Shown: positions 33,898 to 43,382, counted from the first letter of the stretch. The stretch is DNA of 64,000 nt from Clostridia bacterium (GCA_017483195.1 JAFULR010000017.1:35788-99787), one strand, 5' to 3'. Notes: generated from the letters alone by a model not told the origin. Numbers and translations are program-made.

Positions 33898-34568
33898 AAA
33901 ATAGAATAATTTTGGTGGTTATATTTGCCGTAATTTTAGCGACCGCGATAATTATTGTGGCTTTGACCTCGCTTTTTAGCGACGATGCTGAAGGAACTGT
34001 TATCGGAGAGGTTGTAATGCTTTATAAAGAGCATGTGTATATTAAGCCGGTCGGAGATGAGGGGACAAAACAGCTTTTGGAATTTCATATTTTTGAAGAT
34101 ACCGATTTCGCCTCAGGTCATTCTTACAAAGACTTTGAAAACGCACCCGAGCTTCTTGTAGGAACGGTGGTTGAAATAGAATATAAATACGATTCCGATA
34201 CGGCAAAAACAACAGCAAATGGCATAAAGGCGGTTGATCCTAATGATGCTTCTTCCAAATGGTCTGAATTAGAATTTCTTGAAGAAGTTAACGGGTATAA
34301 TTCAAAATTTGAAGGCTATGGATTGGGAACGGTTCAATACATTGTTAGGGTTGATTATCCCCAAAAGGGGTATATAGTGTATCTTGATGAATCCTTGATG
34401 AGCTTGGAAAAATATTGGATAGCAGAAGATAGTATAGTAGCTGACGATAAAGTGATAGAGCTTTTGGAAGAGGGAGAGGTCGGCTTTAAGGTAAAAATGT
34501 CAAAATACGATAATACCGAGCTTAAGGGTATGTGGACCGCTTTTGCGCTTGAATATATTGAAGAATAA
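33894..34568 (+). CDS. Membrane-anchored extracellular protein of unknown function
   Basis: 224 aa, ATG overlapping the previous stop by 4 bp. One N-terminal span (IILVVIFAVILATAIIIVAL) acts as anchor, and the remaining 190 residues are predicted outside. That part is acidic, with alternating strands (GTVIGEVVMLYKEHVYIKPV) reminiscent of small OB-like beta barrels. No motif is recognised. Translational coupling to the secreted protein suggests they work together at the cell surface. Its base composition is closer to the genome average than its partner's. Confidence 0.72.
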   Translation: MKNRIILVVIFAVILATAIIIVALTSLFSDDAEGTVIGEVVMLYKEHVYIKPVGDEGTKQLLEFHIFEDTDFASGHSYKDFENAPELLVGTVVEIEYKYDSDTAKTTANGIKAVDPNDASSKWSELEFLEEVNGYNSKFEGYGLGTVQYIVRVDYPQKGYIVYLDESLMSLEKYWIAEDSIVADDKVIELLEEGEVGFKVKMSKYDNTELKGMWTAFALEYIEE

Positions 34569-34611
34569 TTTAAAGGCACTCTCTCATTAGTGACTAACGA
34601 AAAACTAAATA

Positions 34612-34661
34612 AAACAAGGGCTTGGAGTGATTGTTAACATTACTCGAGCCCCTTTGTTTTA
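34612..34661 (+). terminator. Terminator after the membrane-anchored protein
   Basis: AAAACAAGGGCTTGGAGT pairs imperfectly with ACTCGAGCCCCTTTGTTTT across a 13-nt loop. Confidence 0.75.
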
Positions 34662-34693
34662 AATGTTTTCTTGTAAAGTGAAAAGAGTATTTG

Positions 34694-34722
34694 TTGACTT
34701 TTGTCGCGCGATGAGGTATAAT
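34694..34722 (+). promoter_or_regulatory. Promoter of the PHP gene
   Basis: TTGACT (34694-34699), 17-bp spacer, TATAAT (34717-34722). Confidence 0.85.
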
Positions 34723-34751
34723 AAGATTATAAAGAATATTCAGGAGAAAAG

Positions 34752-35540
34752 ATGTTTTACTACGAATTGCACGCGCACACATGCGTTTCAAGCCTTTGCT
34801 CGATCGTTGAGCCTGAGGAATATATTAAATTCTATATGGACCGCGGATATTCCGGTATGGTTGTGACCGATCATTTTTATTACGGCAACACCGCGATTAA
34901 CCGCAAGCTCCCGTGGGACGTTTTTATTGATGAATACTGCAAGAGCTTTGAGCGAGTTAAAGCCGAGGGGGACAAGCACGGCTTTACTGTTTTCTTTGGC
35001 TTTGAGCAGAAGTTTATGGACGGTACGGATGAGTATATCGTTCTCGGTATCTCTCCCGAATGGTTGAAGGCGCATCCCGAGATCAGGGATATGAAGCGCG
35101 AGCCGTTTTTTAAGACTGTAAGGCAGGCGGGCGGCTTCGTTATTCAGGCGCATCCCTTCAGAGTGTGCTATTATATTTCGGATATCCGTCTTTCGCTTGA
35201 TCACGTGGACGCAGTTGAGGTTCTTAATATAGGTCACAAGGACGTATATTCAAGGCAGGCATACGAATACGCGAAAAATCTCGGTCTTCCAATGACGGGC
35301 GGTACTGATAATCACTCGCTTATTGATCGCGAGGAGGTATCGGGCGTGGCACTTGAGAGAGAAGTGCTCAGTATTGATGAGCTTATCTCGGAGATAAGAG
35401 AGGGCAGGGCGCATCCTTTGCCCCTTGAAAGGTTTGAAAAAATGAGGAACATGCCTCTTGTAAGAGATCTTGAGCTTAATGCATACAAGCTTACGGACGA
35501 GGGTCTTGTTCATACAGACGATCCGTTTTGTGAAAAGTAA
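34752..35540 (+). CDS. PHP-domain phosphoesterase
   Basis: 262 aa. Metal-binding motifs of the PHP barrel in order: ELHAHTCVSS (5-14), VVTDHFYY (36-43), GFEQKF, FVIQAHPFR and GGTDNHSL. The set matches polymerase/histidinol-phosphatase-type trinuclear metal sites that hydrolyse phosphoester bonds; the substrate may be a nucleotide, histidinol phosphate or another small molecule. AGGAGAAAAG lies before the ATG. The gene is monocistronic, with its own promoter and terminator. Confidence 0.88.
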   Translation: MFYYELHAHTCVSSLCSIVEPEEYIKFYMDRGYSGMVVTDHFYYGNTAINRKLPWDVFIDEYCKSFERVKAEGDKHGFTVFFGFEQKFMDGTDEYIVLGISPEWLKAHPEIRDMKREPFFKTVRQAGGFVIQAHPFRVCYYISDIRLSLDHVDAVEVLNIGHKDVYSRQAYEYAKNLGLPMTGGTDNHSLIDREEVSGVALEREVLSIDELISEIREGRAHPLPLERFEKMRNMPLVRDLELNAYKLTDEGLVHTDDPFCEK

Positions 35541-35545
35541 ATTAT

Positions 35546-35577
35546 GATCCACCTTATTAAATGAGGTGGATCTTTGT
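35546..35577 (+). terminator. Terminator after the PHP gene
   Basis: GATCCACCT and AGGTGGATC pair over 9 bp, followed by TTTGTTATT. Confidence 0.78.
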
Positions 35578-35648
35578 TATTATATACAAAAACAAGAGCT
35601 TTAAATTAGCAAAAAACAATGAAAAAAGCGCACTGGGATCAAAAACTA

Positions 35649-35677
35649 TTGCCAATTTTAAAAAAATAATGTAAAAT
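35649..35677 (+). promoter_or_regulatory. Promoter of the pectate lyase gene
   Basis: TTGCCA (35649-35654), 17-bp spacer, TAAAAT (35672-35677), 36 bp before the start codon. Confidence 0.6.
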
Positions 35678-35713
35678 AAAATGAGAAAGTTCGTAAAAAG
35701 AAAGGAAGATATT

Positions 35714-37852
35714 ATGAAAAGATTATTGGCTATAATCATTTTATTCTCTATGATTATGGGGATGCTGATCTCGTGTGATATATTTGATCCCACAGGAAGC
35801 AGTACTTCATCGAGCACATCGGGCTCCACAAGCTCCAATTCGGGAACTACTACGACACCCGGTAGCTCAACTACCTCCTCCACAAGCTCAACTACAACCG
35901 ACAAGGGGGAAGAACCTCCTGTAAAGGGCGCTGTTGAGGTGGTTAATATAGGATATTCCTTTGAAACTGTATTTTTTGAGTGGCTTCCTTATGAAAGTGC
36001 AACCGAATATAACGTTTATTGCGACGGCAAGAGGGTTGACTCGGAGCTTATCAGAAATTATGGCTCTTATTACAGATGCGACGTTCTCGGTATTACTGCC
36101 GGAGAGCATGAAATCGAGCTTGTTCCCGTTAGGGACGGTGTGGAAATGGAGTCCGCAGTAACCTCTTTTAAGGAAACAGCTATAGCTCACGTTAGAGAGG
36201 GATTTGGCTTTGTTGGCGGTAGCGCAAGCGGCGCTTACAATGATGACGGAACGCTTAAAACCGGTGCGCAGGTCATTTACGTAACCGCGGATAATGCGAA
36301 AACCGTGACTGCTACAGTAAACGGCGCGACACAGACGGGACTTCAGACCATCCTTGACGCAAAGCAAAAGGCGAATACGTCAAATGATATTTTGTGTATT
36401 CGTATAATAGGAATGATCACGGCCTCCGACATGGATCATTTTTCAAGCTCCGCTCAGGGAATTCAGATCAAGGGCAGAAGCGCATACACCGATATGAATA
36501 TCACCATTGAGGGCGTTGGAAACGATGCGACCGTTAACGGTTTTGGATTTTTGATCAGAAACTGCAAGAACGTTGAAATTCGAAATATCGGTATTATGAA
36601 CTTTATGGACGACGGTATTTCCGTTGACACCGACAACCGAAATTTGTGGCTTCACAATATAGATTTCTTCTATGGAAAGCCCGGTAGCGATTCCGACCAG
36701 AACAAGGGCGACGGTTCACTTGATATCAAGCATTCTCAGTATATAACCGTTTCGTTCAATCATTTCTTTGATTCCGGAAAGGCTTGCCTTCTTGACGCTT
36801 CAACCGGCGCAAGCGCGGATTATATTTCGTATCATCATAACTGGTTCGACCATTCCGATTCGCGTCATCCGAGAGTGAGAAATGCGAACGTTCACGTTTA
36901 TAATAATTTCTACGACGGAGTAGCTAAATACGGTATAGGCGCAGCCGGCGGCGGAAGCTCCGTATTCTCCGAGGCTAACTATTTTATGAACACTAAATAT
37001 CCCATGCTTACCTCAATGCAGGGAAGTGATATAGCCGGTGACGGAGAGGGCACGTTCTCGGGTGAGGACGGCGGTGTTATCAAGAGCTTTGGTGACTACA
37101 TCGTTGGCGGCACGTTCGTTCCTTACAGCGCGTCCAACAAGGTAGAATACGATGCTTACGTTGCTTCGAGCAGGGATGAGGTGTTGTCCGCCGCTATCAC
37201 CTCAAAGAAGGGTGGACACACATACAGCAATTTCGATACAAGCGATAAAATGTATGATTATAATGCTCAGAGCGCCGAGGATGCCATGAACACGGTAAAG
37301 GCTTATGCGGGACGAGTTCAGGGCGGAGATCTTAAGTGGGAGTTTACGAATTCAGATGACTCCTCCTATTCAATCAATTCAGGATTGAAATCCGCCATAG
37401 CCGCATATAAGAGCTCTCTTGTTTCAACTAACGTGGGTAATAATTCCTCAAGCGGCGGTAATGTTGATGAAGGCGGCGGCGAGGTTACGCCCACGCCAAC
37501 ACCCACACCCACGCCTGAAGGAAGAATAGTACATAACTTCCACACAAGCGGAAAGAATTCTGATTTCTTTAAGATCAACGGAAATCTTTCATCGGGCAAG
37601 GGCACCATTACTTATGACGGCATGAGTCTTACTCAATGTCTTAAAATCGAAAGCTCCACGTCAATTACGTTTACGTTGACGGAGAAGAGAACATTAACGC
37701 TTGTCTTTAAGGAAGTGGGTAAGAATATAAAGATCAATGGAGAAAAATACGCTACCGACGGCAACGGTGTTATTACCGTTGAGCTTGAAGTGGGCAGCTA
37801 TTCGATCACAAAGGCTGATTCGATGAATCTCTATTATATGATTCTTGAATAA
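35714..37852 (+). CDS. Secreted lipoprotein pectate lyase, PL1 family
   Basis: 712 aa from ATG 35714 (AAAGGAAG upstream). Signal peptide ends at lipobox MLISC, so the enzyme is probably membrane-anchored outside. A Ser/Thr linker (residues 28-68) leads to an Fn3-like domain (about 75-165), then the right-handed beta-helix lyase: NGFGFLIRNCKNVEIRNIGI, GDGSLDIKHSQYITVSFNHF and HHNWFDHSDSRHPRVRNANV. Arg in RHPRVR is the likely catalytic base, and acidic residues near DGSLDIKH bind calcium. A TPTPTPTPTP linker leads to a C-terminal beta domain of about 110 residues, perhaps carbohydrate-binding. It indicates growth on plant pectin. Confidence 0.9.
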   Translation: MKRLLAIIILFSMIMGMLISCDIFDPTGSSTSSSTSGSTSSNSGTTTTPGSSTTSSTSSTTTDKGEEPPVKGAVEVVNIGYSFETVFFEWLPYESATEYNVYCDGKRVDSELIRNYGSYYRCDVLGITAGEHEIELVPVRDGVEMESAVTSFKETAIAHVREGFGFVGGSASGAYNDDGTLKTGAQVIYVTADNAKTVTATVNGATQTGLQTILDAKQKANTSNDILCIRIIGMITASDMDHFSSSAQGIQIKGRSAYTDMNITIEGVGNDATVNGFGFLIRNCKNVEIRNIGIMNFMDDGISVDTDNRNLWLHNIDFFYGKPGSDSDQNKGDGSLDIKHSQYITVSFNHFFDSGKACLLDASTGASADYISYHHNWFDHSDSRHPRVRNANVHVYNNFYDGVAKYGIGAAGGGSSVFSEANYFMNTKYPMLTSMQGSDIAGDGEGTFSGEDGGVIKSFGDYIVGGTFVPYSASNKVEYDAYVASSRDEVLSAAITSKKGGHTYSNFDTSDKMYDYNAQSAEDAMNTVKAYAGRVQGGDLKWEFTNSDDSSYSINSGLKSAIAAYKSSLVSTNVGNNSSSGGNVDEGGGEVTPTPTPTPTPEGRIVHNFHTSGKNSDFFKINGNLSSGKGTITYDGMSLTQCLKIESSTSITFTLTEKRTLTLVFKEVGKNIKINGEKYATDGNGVITVELEVGSYSITKADSMNLYYMILE

Positions 37853-37863
37853 AGCAAAAATCA

Positions 37864-37898
37864 AAGGAGAATCCGTTTGGATTCTCCTTGTTTTTTTA
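37864..37898. terminator. Terminator between convergent genes
   Basis: AAGGAGAATCC, GTTT loop, GGATTCTCCTT, then G and a T-run on the plus strand; it reaches the 3' end of the minus-strand hydrolase gene. Confidence 0.88.
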
Positions 37899-38843
37899 TT
37901 TTCCGAATATATTCGCCTCTGTTTCAAAGTCACGAAGAGATTCTACGTATTTACTTTGATTTTGAGGGAAGCCGAGACCGTGTCCCGCACCTTCGATGGT
38001 AACAAGCTTTTTGGGTGCTCTTGTTGCCTCAAAGCATTCAACGCTCATAGAGTGGGGAACAAAATCGTCCTCATCACCGTGAATATAAACAATGGGTGTT
38101 TTTGATCTTGCAACTGCGCTGACGGGATCTGTTTCTTCAATGTCGAATTTTCCGTAGAGCATACCGCCAAGACGAATAAAGGGATAAACAAGCGAAGGGG
38201 GGAGCTTCATCTCGCGAACGACCTTTTTTATTATCTTTTTTGACGAGGAATATCCGCAATCTGCCATCACGCAAGCTACGTTTTTGGGAAGATCTTCACC
38301 TGAAGCCATCATAACCGTTGCCGCTCCCATTGAAACACCGCCAATGATCAGGGGACGGTCCTTGCCGAATTTTCTTGTTGCAAATTTTATCCACTCAAGG
38401 CAGTCAAGACGCTCGTTGATACCGAAGGAGCATATGCGTCCCTCACTCATTCCCGCGCCCCTCTGATCAATAAGAACGGCACTTCTGCCAAGAGCGAAGC
38501 AACGCTCAACACCGCCTGAAAGGTCGCGCTCTGCGTTTCCGCCGTATCCGTGAAATATTAGCTCGAGAGGTGAATCAGGTGAATATTCGTAATAGTAGCC
38601 GCGAAGCTTCAAGCCATCGAAGCTCTCTATCTCAAAAAGCTCGCGTTTCATACCTCTGATGCTGTCTATCCATTCGCGCATTTGAGGATAAAATGGTTCG
38701 TATATATCTCCCGGAGGCAGATCGTATTCTCCTTTACCGAGCTTTTTGCGCTTTGGAGTGCGAAAGACCTTTAAAAAGCAAATGTATGACGTTAGCAGAA
38801 CGATTGCAATTATTGCTGTAAGTACATATATGAATATATCCAT
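37896..38843 (-). CDS. Membrane-anchored alpha/beta hydrolase
   Basis: 315 aa. One N-terminal span (FIYVLTAIIAIVLLTSYICFL), then an alpha/beta hydrolase: oxyanion region IFHGYGGNAERD, LIDQRGAGMSEG, nucleophile elbow IIGGVSMGAATV (Ser), acid in YIHGDEDDFVP and His in EGAGHGLG. The complete triad predicts an active esterase or acyl hydrolase; the substrate is unknown. Relatives are often listed as YhfK/BEM46-like lysophospholipase or cinnamoyl esterase, and the adjacent pectate lyase makes plant-ester removal conceivable. It has its own promoter (38874-38902). Confidence 0.85.
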   Translation of the reverse strand: MDIFIYVLTAIIAIVLLTSYICFLKVFRTPKRKKLGKGEYDLPPGDIYEPFYPQMREWIDSIRGMKRELFEIESFDGLKLRGYYYEYSPDSPLELIFHGYGGNAERDLSGGVERCFALGRSAVLIDQRGAGMSEGRICSFGINERLDCLEWIKFATRKFGKDRPLIIGGVSMGAATVMMASGEDLPKNVACVMADCGYSSSKKIIKKVVREMKLPPSLVYPFIRLGGMLYGKFDIEETDPVSAVARSKTPIVYIHGDEDDFVPHSMSVECFEATRAPKKLVTIEGAGHGLGFPQNQSKYVESLRDFETEANIFGK

Positions 38844-38873
38844 TTTTTTCTCCTTGAGTGATTTAACAAAACT

Positions 38874-38902
38874 ATATTATCACAATTTATCGTTTGAAAC
38901 AA
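38874..38902 (-). promoter_or_regulatory. Promoter of the hydrolase gene
   Basis: Minus strand TTGTTT (38902-38897), 17-bp spacer, TAATAT (38879-38874). Confidence 0.55.
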
Positions 38903-39000
38903 GTGCAAAAGTTAAAAAAACTAAAATTTAAGTAAAAAAGTCGGCATTTTATGAACTAAGTGTAACATATAAAAAATGTTTATGTTTTTTAAACTTTTTG

Positions 39001-39029
39001 TTGCACAGAGTAAAAAAATGTGATATAAT
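39001..39029 (+). promoter_or_regulatory. Promoter of the third ABC exporter pair
   Basis: TTGCAC (39001-39006), 17-bp spacer, TATAAT (39024-39029); AGGGAGG precedes the first ATG. Confidence 0.8.
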
Positions 39030-39064
39030 AAAATTTAGATTTTTTTAGTAAGGGAGGTAATGCT

Positions 39065-40837
39065 ATGGTATTTGGAAAATACATAAATAAGTATTATTTC
39101 AAGCACTTCTTTGCGCTTTTACTCGGTGTGATAGCGCTTGTTGCCGTTGACTTTTTCCAACTTAAGGTACCCGAGTTCTATAACTATATAGTTACCGGAC
39201 TTAATGACGGTTTTGTTGAAGTGGGCGGGGAGCTTTTAAAGTTTGATCTTGACTTTTTGCTTGACAAGATATGCGCTCCTATGATACTTACGATAGTGGT
39301 AATAGCATTCGGCAGATTCTTGTGGAGAATCTGTATGTTCGGTACGGCAATAAAGGTTGAAACGGATCTTCGTGAGAGGATGTTCGATCATTGCAAGGAT
39401 CTTTCGCAGCAGTATTATCAGGTGAATAAGGTCGGCAATATGATGTCGCTCTTTACTAACGATCTTTCCCAGATAAACGAGTGCTTCGGCGACGGTACGC
39501 TTATGCTCGTTGACGCGGTGGCTCTTACTGGAATGGCAGTTTACAAGATGTCCAAGCTTGATCCCATGCTTACTGTTCTTGCGTTTATTCCAATGTTCCT
39601 GCTTTTCGCCGTTGGAGCATTCGTTGGAAAATATATGACCAAAAAGTGGGAAGAAAGACAGGAAAAATTTTCTCAGCTTTCTGATTTCACGCAAGAGAAT
39701 TTCTCAGGAATTGCCGTTATCAAGGCGTTCGTTAAGGAGTTCAAGGAGCTTTGGGCATTCAAAAAGCTCAACAAGGAGAACGAGAATATAAATATTGAGT
39801 TCACAAAGATCTCTACCTTGCTTCAGATTTCTGTTACGTTCTTCGTTCAGTCCGTTGTCTGTGTCATTCTCGGGTACGGCGGATACCTCGTTTTCAGAGG
39901 CGATTTCAAGGTTGGCGAGCTTATTGAGTTTTACGGTTATTTCACCTCTATCATATGGCCCATTATGGCGCTTTCAATGCTTATCGATATGACGAGCCGC
40001 GGTAAAGCCTCGCTCAAGAGAATTTCTGAGCTTCTCGATGCAAAGCCCGATGTGAAGGATTCCGTATCCGTGGAGCAGGTCGATCATATCAGAGGTGATA
40101 TAGAGTTTAAAAATCTCAGCTTTAAGTATCCCGACGGAGATTATGACGTGCTTGAAAACGTCAGCTTCAAGATCAACGCAGGTGAAAACGTTGGTATTAT
40201 CGGCAAGACCGGCTCCGGAAAGACTACAATAGTAGATCTCATTCTGAGAGTTTATAACGTTCCTGAAAATTCATTGTTTATAGACGGAAAGGACGTTAAC
40301 ACTATACCTATCAAGACACTTCGTGATTTTTGCGCGTACGTTCCGCAGGATAACTTCCTTTTCAGCGACACGATAGAAAACAATATCGCATTCTCTCGTG
40401 ATACTTCAAGCTCCGAAGAGGTGGTAAGAGCCGCAAAGCTCTCTGACGTTCACGAGAATATATCGGAATTTCCCGCAAAATACGCGACCATTCTCGGTGA
40501 GAGGGGAGTTACAGTTTCTGGTGGACAGAAGCAGAGAATTTCCATCGCCCGTGCGCTTATGAAGGAAGCTTCCATCCTTATCCTCGATGACTCCGTGAGC
40601 GCGGTTGACACTAAAACCGAAAAGGTGATTATTGACAATCTTCGCGAAAACAGACGCGGAAGAACTACCATTCTTATCGCGCACAGAATTTCAACGGTTG
40701 AAAAAATGGATAAGATCATTTTTGTTGACGACGGTAAAATAGTTGCGGTTGGCGCGCACGATACACTTGTGGAAACGTGCCCCGACTATAAGCTTATGGT
40801 CGAGCTTCAGAAGCTCGAGGAAGAAAGGGGTGAATAA
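39065..40837 (+). CDS. Heterodimeric ABC exporter, degenerate subunit
   Basis: 590 aa half-exporter: six spans, then an ATPase with Walker A GKTGSGKTT and signature TVSGGQKQRI. Walker B is ILILDDSVSAVD, in which Asp replaces the catalytic Glu; the H-loop LIAHRIST keeps His. This marks the non-hydrolysing site of a heterodimer, with the next gene supplying the active site. The pair resembles multidrug exporters of the LmrCD/BmrCD type. It is chromosomal in context, with no regulator or leader peptide visible, unlike the pair at 8083-11596. Confidence 0.9.
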   Translation: MVFGKYINKYYFKHFFALLLGVIALVAVDFFQLKVPEFYNYIVTGLNDGFVEVGGELLKFDLDFLLDKICAPMILTIVVIAFGRFLWRICMFGTAIKVETDLRERMFDHCKDLSQQYYQVNKVGNMMSLFTNDLSQINECFGDGTLMLVDAVALTGMAVYKMSKLDPMLTVLAFIPMFLLFAVGAFVGKYMTKKWEERQEKFSQLSDFTQENFSGIAVIKAFVKEFKELWAFKKLNKENENINIEFTKISTLLQISVTFFVQSVVCVILGYGGYLVFRGDFKVGELIEFYGYFTSIIWPIMALSMLIDMTSRGKASLKRISELLDAKPDVKDSVSVEQVDHIRGDIEFKNLSFKYPDGDYDVLENVSFKINAGENVGIIGKTGSGKTTIVDLILRVYNVPENSLFIDGKDVNTIPIKTLRDFCAYVPQDNFLFSDTIENNIAFSRDTSSSEEVVRAAKLSDVHENISEFPAKYATILGERGVTVSGGQKQRISIARALMKEASILILDDSVSAVDTKTEKVIIDNLRENRRGRTTILIAHRISTVEKMDKIIFVDDGKIVAVGAHDTLVETCPDYKLMVELQKLEEERGE

Positions 40838-40838
40838 T

Positions 40839-42725
40839 ATGTACGAATATTTTCCTCTTTTATTCGTTGGCGGCGTAGTAGGACTTTTCAGTATAATTTT
40901 CGGAATAGCATATCTTACGATAAAAAACAAAAAAGAAGAGATCGGCTTTGACCGTAACATGAAGGATATGGAAATAATGAAGCGTTTGCTTCGTTATGCT
41001 AAGCCCCATATCGGAGAATTCATCATAGTCGGACTCCTTATGGCCTTTTCGATTGCATACAGTGTTGTTTCCCCTCGATTGATGGGCTTTATCATCAAAT
41101 TCCTTGATGAGGATTTTGAGATGAATATGCTATTAGTATATATTGGTATATATGCATTTATTCTTATTACATCCCTTATTTTCCAGTATATTCAAGCGAT
41201 AATGCTTCAGAAGATAGGTCAGAAGATACTTTCCTCGCTTCGTGAGGACGTGTTTACTCATATCGAGAGCCTCTCTCACTCGCAGCTCAATCATATGCCC
41301 GTGGGCAAGCTCGTAACGAGAGTTACGAACGATACGAACGCCATCTCGATGATGTTCACGCAGATTCTGACCAATCTGATCAAGAATATTTTCCTTGTTG
41401 TAGCAATAGTTGTGGCTATGCTTATGCTCAACTATGCGCTAACACTTATGGTGCTTTGCTTTGTGCCGTTCATATTCGTATTTACACTTATATTCAGAAA
41501 GTTCTCAAGAAGAGCCTTCAGAAGAGTTAAGGACGGAACAACCGACATTAATACCTTCCTTTCCGAAAACCTCTCGGGAATAAAGATCATTCAGATCTTC
41601 AACCAGGAGCAGAGAAAGAAGAAGGAGTTTGCAGAGAAGAACAATAAGCTCGGAAAGGCGATGAGGGATCAGATATACGTTTTCAGCGTATTCCGTCCCA
41701 TCATCTATATGCTCTATATTTCAAGCGTTCTTTGCCTTTTCTATTTCTCGGCAAAGGGCTATATCGATGAGGTCAGCTTCTTGGGTCAGGTAATAGGCGC
41801 GGATGTTGTTGTTTCATTCTATATGTACATCCAGACCTTCTTTGATCCCATTCAGAACCTTGCGGATCAGTTTAACAGACTTCAGTCTGCGTTTGCTTCC
41901 GCAGAAAAGATTTTTACGATCATGGATATGAAGCCCGAGGTCGTTGACTCAGAGGGCGCTATCGAGCTTGAGCACGTTGAAGGCAATATCGAATTCAAGA
42001 ACGTATGGTTCGCTTATGAGGGCGAGGAATGGGTGCTTAAGGACGTATCCTTCAAGATAAAGGCTAAGGATACCGTTGCATTCGTAGGATCTACGGGAAG
42101 CGGAAAGACAACTATCCTTTCTCTTATCTGCAGAAACTACGATATCCAGAAGGGACAGATCCTTATTGACGGAATCGACATCAAGGATATCAAGATATCC
42201 TCGCTTCGCCGTCACTTCGGACAGATGCTTCAGGACGTATTCCTTTTCTCCGGAACGATCCGCTCAAATATCGTGCTTCGTGAGGACAGCTTCACGGACG
42301 AGGAGATAATGGCGGCTTGCAAATACGTAAATGCCGATCACTTTATAGACAGGCTCAAGGACGGACTCGACGAGGAGGTTCGCGAGAGGGGTAACAACTT
42401 CTCCGCAGGACAGCGTCAGCTTCTCTCCTTTGCGAGAACGATAATTCACAAGCCAAGCGTTATGATACTTGACGAGGCTACGGCGAATATCGACACGGAG
42501 ACCGAGCTTCTTATTCAGGACTCCCTTGAAAAGATGATGAACATTGGTACGATGCTGATAGTTGCGCACAGACTTTCAACCATTCAGCACGCGGATAATA
42601 TCATCGTTCTTTCGCACGGTGAGATAATAGAGCAGGGCAATCACTTCGAGCTTCTCGCTAAGCGCGGAAGATATTATGATCTCTATATGCTTCAATACCA
42701 GAAGCAGCAGCTTAGGGGTAAATAA
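40839..42725 (+). CDS. Heterodimeric ABC exporter, catalytic subunit
   Basis: 628 aa from ATG 40839 (MYEYFPLLFVGG), one base after the upstream stop; a frame from 40743 would run 95 bp into the previous gene. An extra N-terminal span (residues 5-25) precedes the usual six. The ATPase has Walker A GSTGSGKTT, signature FSAGQRQLL, Walker B VMILDEATANID with the catalytic Glu, and H-loop VAHRLST. It should form one exporter with the upstream subunit, taking drugs, lipids or peptides out of the cell. A terminator follows at 42751. Confidence 0.9.
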   Translation: MYEYFPLLFVGGVVGLFSIIFGIAYLTIKNKKEEIGFDRNMKDMEIMKRLLRYAKPHIGEFIIVGLLMAFSIAYSVVSPRLMGFIIKFLDEDFEMNMLLVYIGIYAFILITSLIFQYIQAIMLQKIGQKILSSLREDVFTHIESLSHSQLNHMPVGKLVTRVTNDTNAISMMFTQILTNLIKNIFLVVAIVVAMLMLNYALTLMVLCFVPFIFVFTLIFRKFSRRAFRRVKDGTTDINTFLSENLSGIKIIQIFNQEQRKKKEFAEKNNKLGKAMRDQIYVFSVFRPIIYMLYISSVLCLFYFSAKGYIDEVSFLGQVIGADVVVSFYMYIQTFFDPIQNLADQFNRLQSAFASAEKIFTIMDMKPEVVDSEGAIELEHVEGNIEFKNVWFAYEGEEWVLKDVSFKIKAKDTVAFVGSTGSGKTTILSLICRNYDIQKGQILIDGIDIKDIKISSLRRHFGQMLQDVFLFSGTIRSNIVLREDSFTDEEIMAACKYVNADHFIDRLKDGLDEEVRERGNNFSAGQRQLLSFARTIIHKPSVMILDEATANIDTETELLIQDSLEKMMNIGTMLIVAHRLSTIQHADNIIVLSHGEIIEQGNHFELLAKRGRYYDLYMLQYQKQQLRGK

Positions 42726-42750
42726 TATAAACAATATACAAAACGCAATG

Positions 42751-42786
42751 GGGCAAATTGTCAAATGTGACAGTTTGCCCTTGTTC
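42751..42786 (+). terminator. Terminator after the third ABC pair
   Basis: GGGCAAATTGTCA (42751-42763) pairs with TGACAGTTTGCCC (42768-42780), then TTGTTC. Confidence 0.8.
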
Positions 42787-42789
42787 ATA

Positions 42790-42818
42790 TTGACAGAGAA
42801 ATAGAAGAATGATATAAT
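42790..42818 (+). promoter_or_regulatory. Promoter of the small-peptide operon
   Basis: TTGACA (42790-42795), 17-bp spacer, TATAAT (42813-42818), both exact. Confidence 0.9.
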
Positions 42819-42850
42819 TTAATTACCAAATAATAAAGGAGGACAAATTT

Positions 42851-42955
42851 ATGAAAAAACACATTGTTTTGTTATGTTCGCTTTTGTTAATAACGGTAGG
42901 TGAGGTAGATGCCTTGCTTCCACAAAGAGATGAAGATTATGTTTTGGAGGCGTGA
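42851..42955 (+). CDS. 34-aa putative secreted peptide precursor
   Basis: The ORF has AAGGAGG 9 bp before its ATG and sits 33 bp after a perfect promoter. It reads MKKHIVLLCSLLLITVGEVD, then ALLPQRDEDYVLEA. Two Lys, a hydrophobic core and a VDA motif look like a signal peptide; cleavage after VDA would release a 13-residue acidic peptide. The ribosome site of the next gene lies inside its last codons, so the three genes form an operon. It could be a secreted signal or toxin-like peptide, or the remains of a longer exported protein. I recognise no family. Confidence 0.6.
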   Translation: MKKHIVLLCSLLLITVGEVDALLPQRDEDYVLEA

Positions 42956-42957
42956 TT

Positions 42958-43380
42958 ATGGGAGAATTTAAAAAAATCAATTTGGTTACTGCTATCATAT
43001 ATACCGTGTGTCTTATCGTTGCTATTGTTATGTATTGGTTTGAGGATGATCCGCTTGGGTGGATATTGATAATTGAGTTCTTTGCTTTGGGAGTATTGAT
43101 CCCGGCAATTTTGAGCGCGATTAACGCATCAAAAAAAGGTGCTAAACCTTCGGTTTTATTGTTGCCTGCGTTATTTGGATTGGGATCGATAGCTTGCTCA
43201 TATTTCACCCAAAATTTGACTTGGTTTAAAAATGCACCTGATGCGTTTGAGCATTTGGTCAACGTACAGTGGGGGAAATTTGTGTTAGGATTTCTTGGCG
43301 GACTTATAGGTACTCTTGTGGGTTTAGCCATCTTTGAAATTAAGAAGAAAAAGAATCAAGCTCGTGCTTTGGATACGTGA
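42958..43380 (+). CDS. Small four-span membrane protein, paralogue 1
   Basis: 140 aa from ATG 42958 (GGAGG 7 bp upstream). Four hydrophobic segments: INLVTAIIYTVCLIVAIVMY, GWILIIEFFALGVLIPAILS, SVLLLPALFGLGSIACSYF and FVLGFLGGLIGTLVGLAIF, with a basic C-terminus. It shares its opening (MGEFKKIN), the AILSA segment and overall layout with the next gene, so the two arose by duplication. Function is unknown. The small peptide gene lies 2 bp upstream in the same operon. Confidence 0.75.
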   Translation: MGEFKKINLVTAIIYTVCLIVAIVMYWFEDDPLGWILIIEFFALGVLIPAILSAINASKKGAKPSVLLLPALFGLGSIACSYFTQNLTWFKNAPDAFEHLVNVQWGKFVLGFLGGLIGTLVGLAIFEIKKKKNQARALDT

Positions 43381-43382
43381 TT

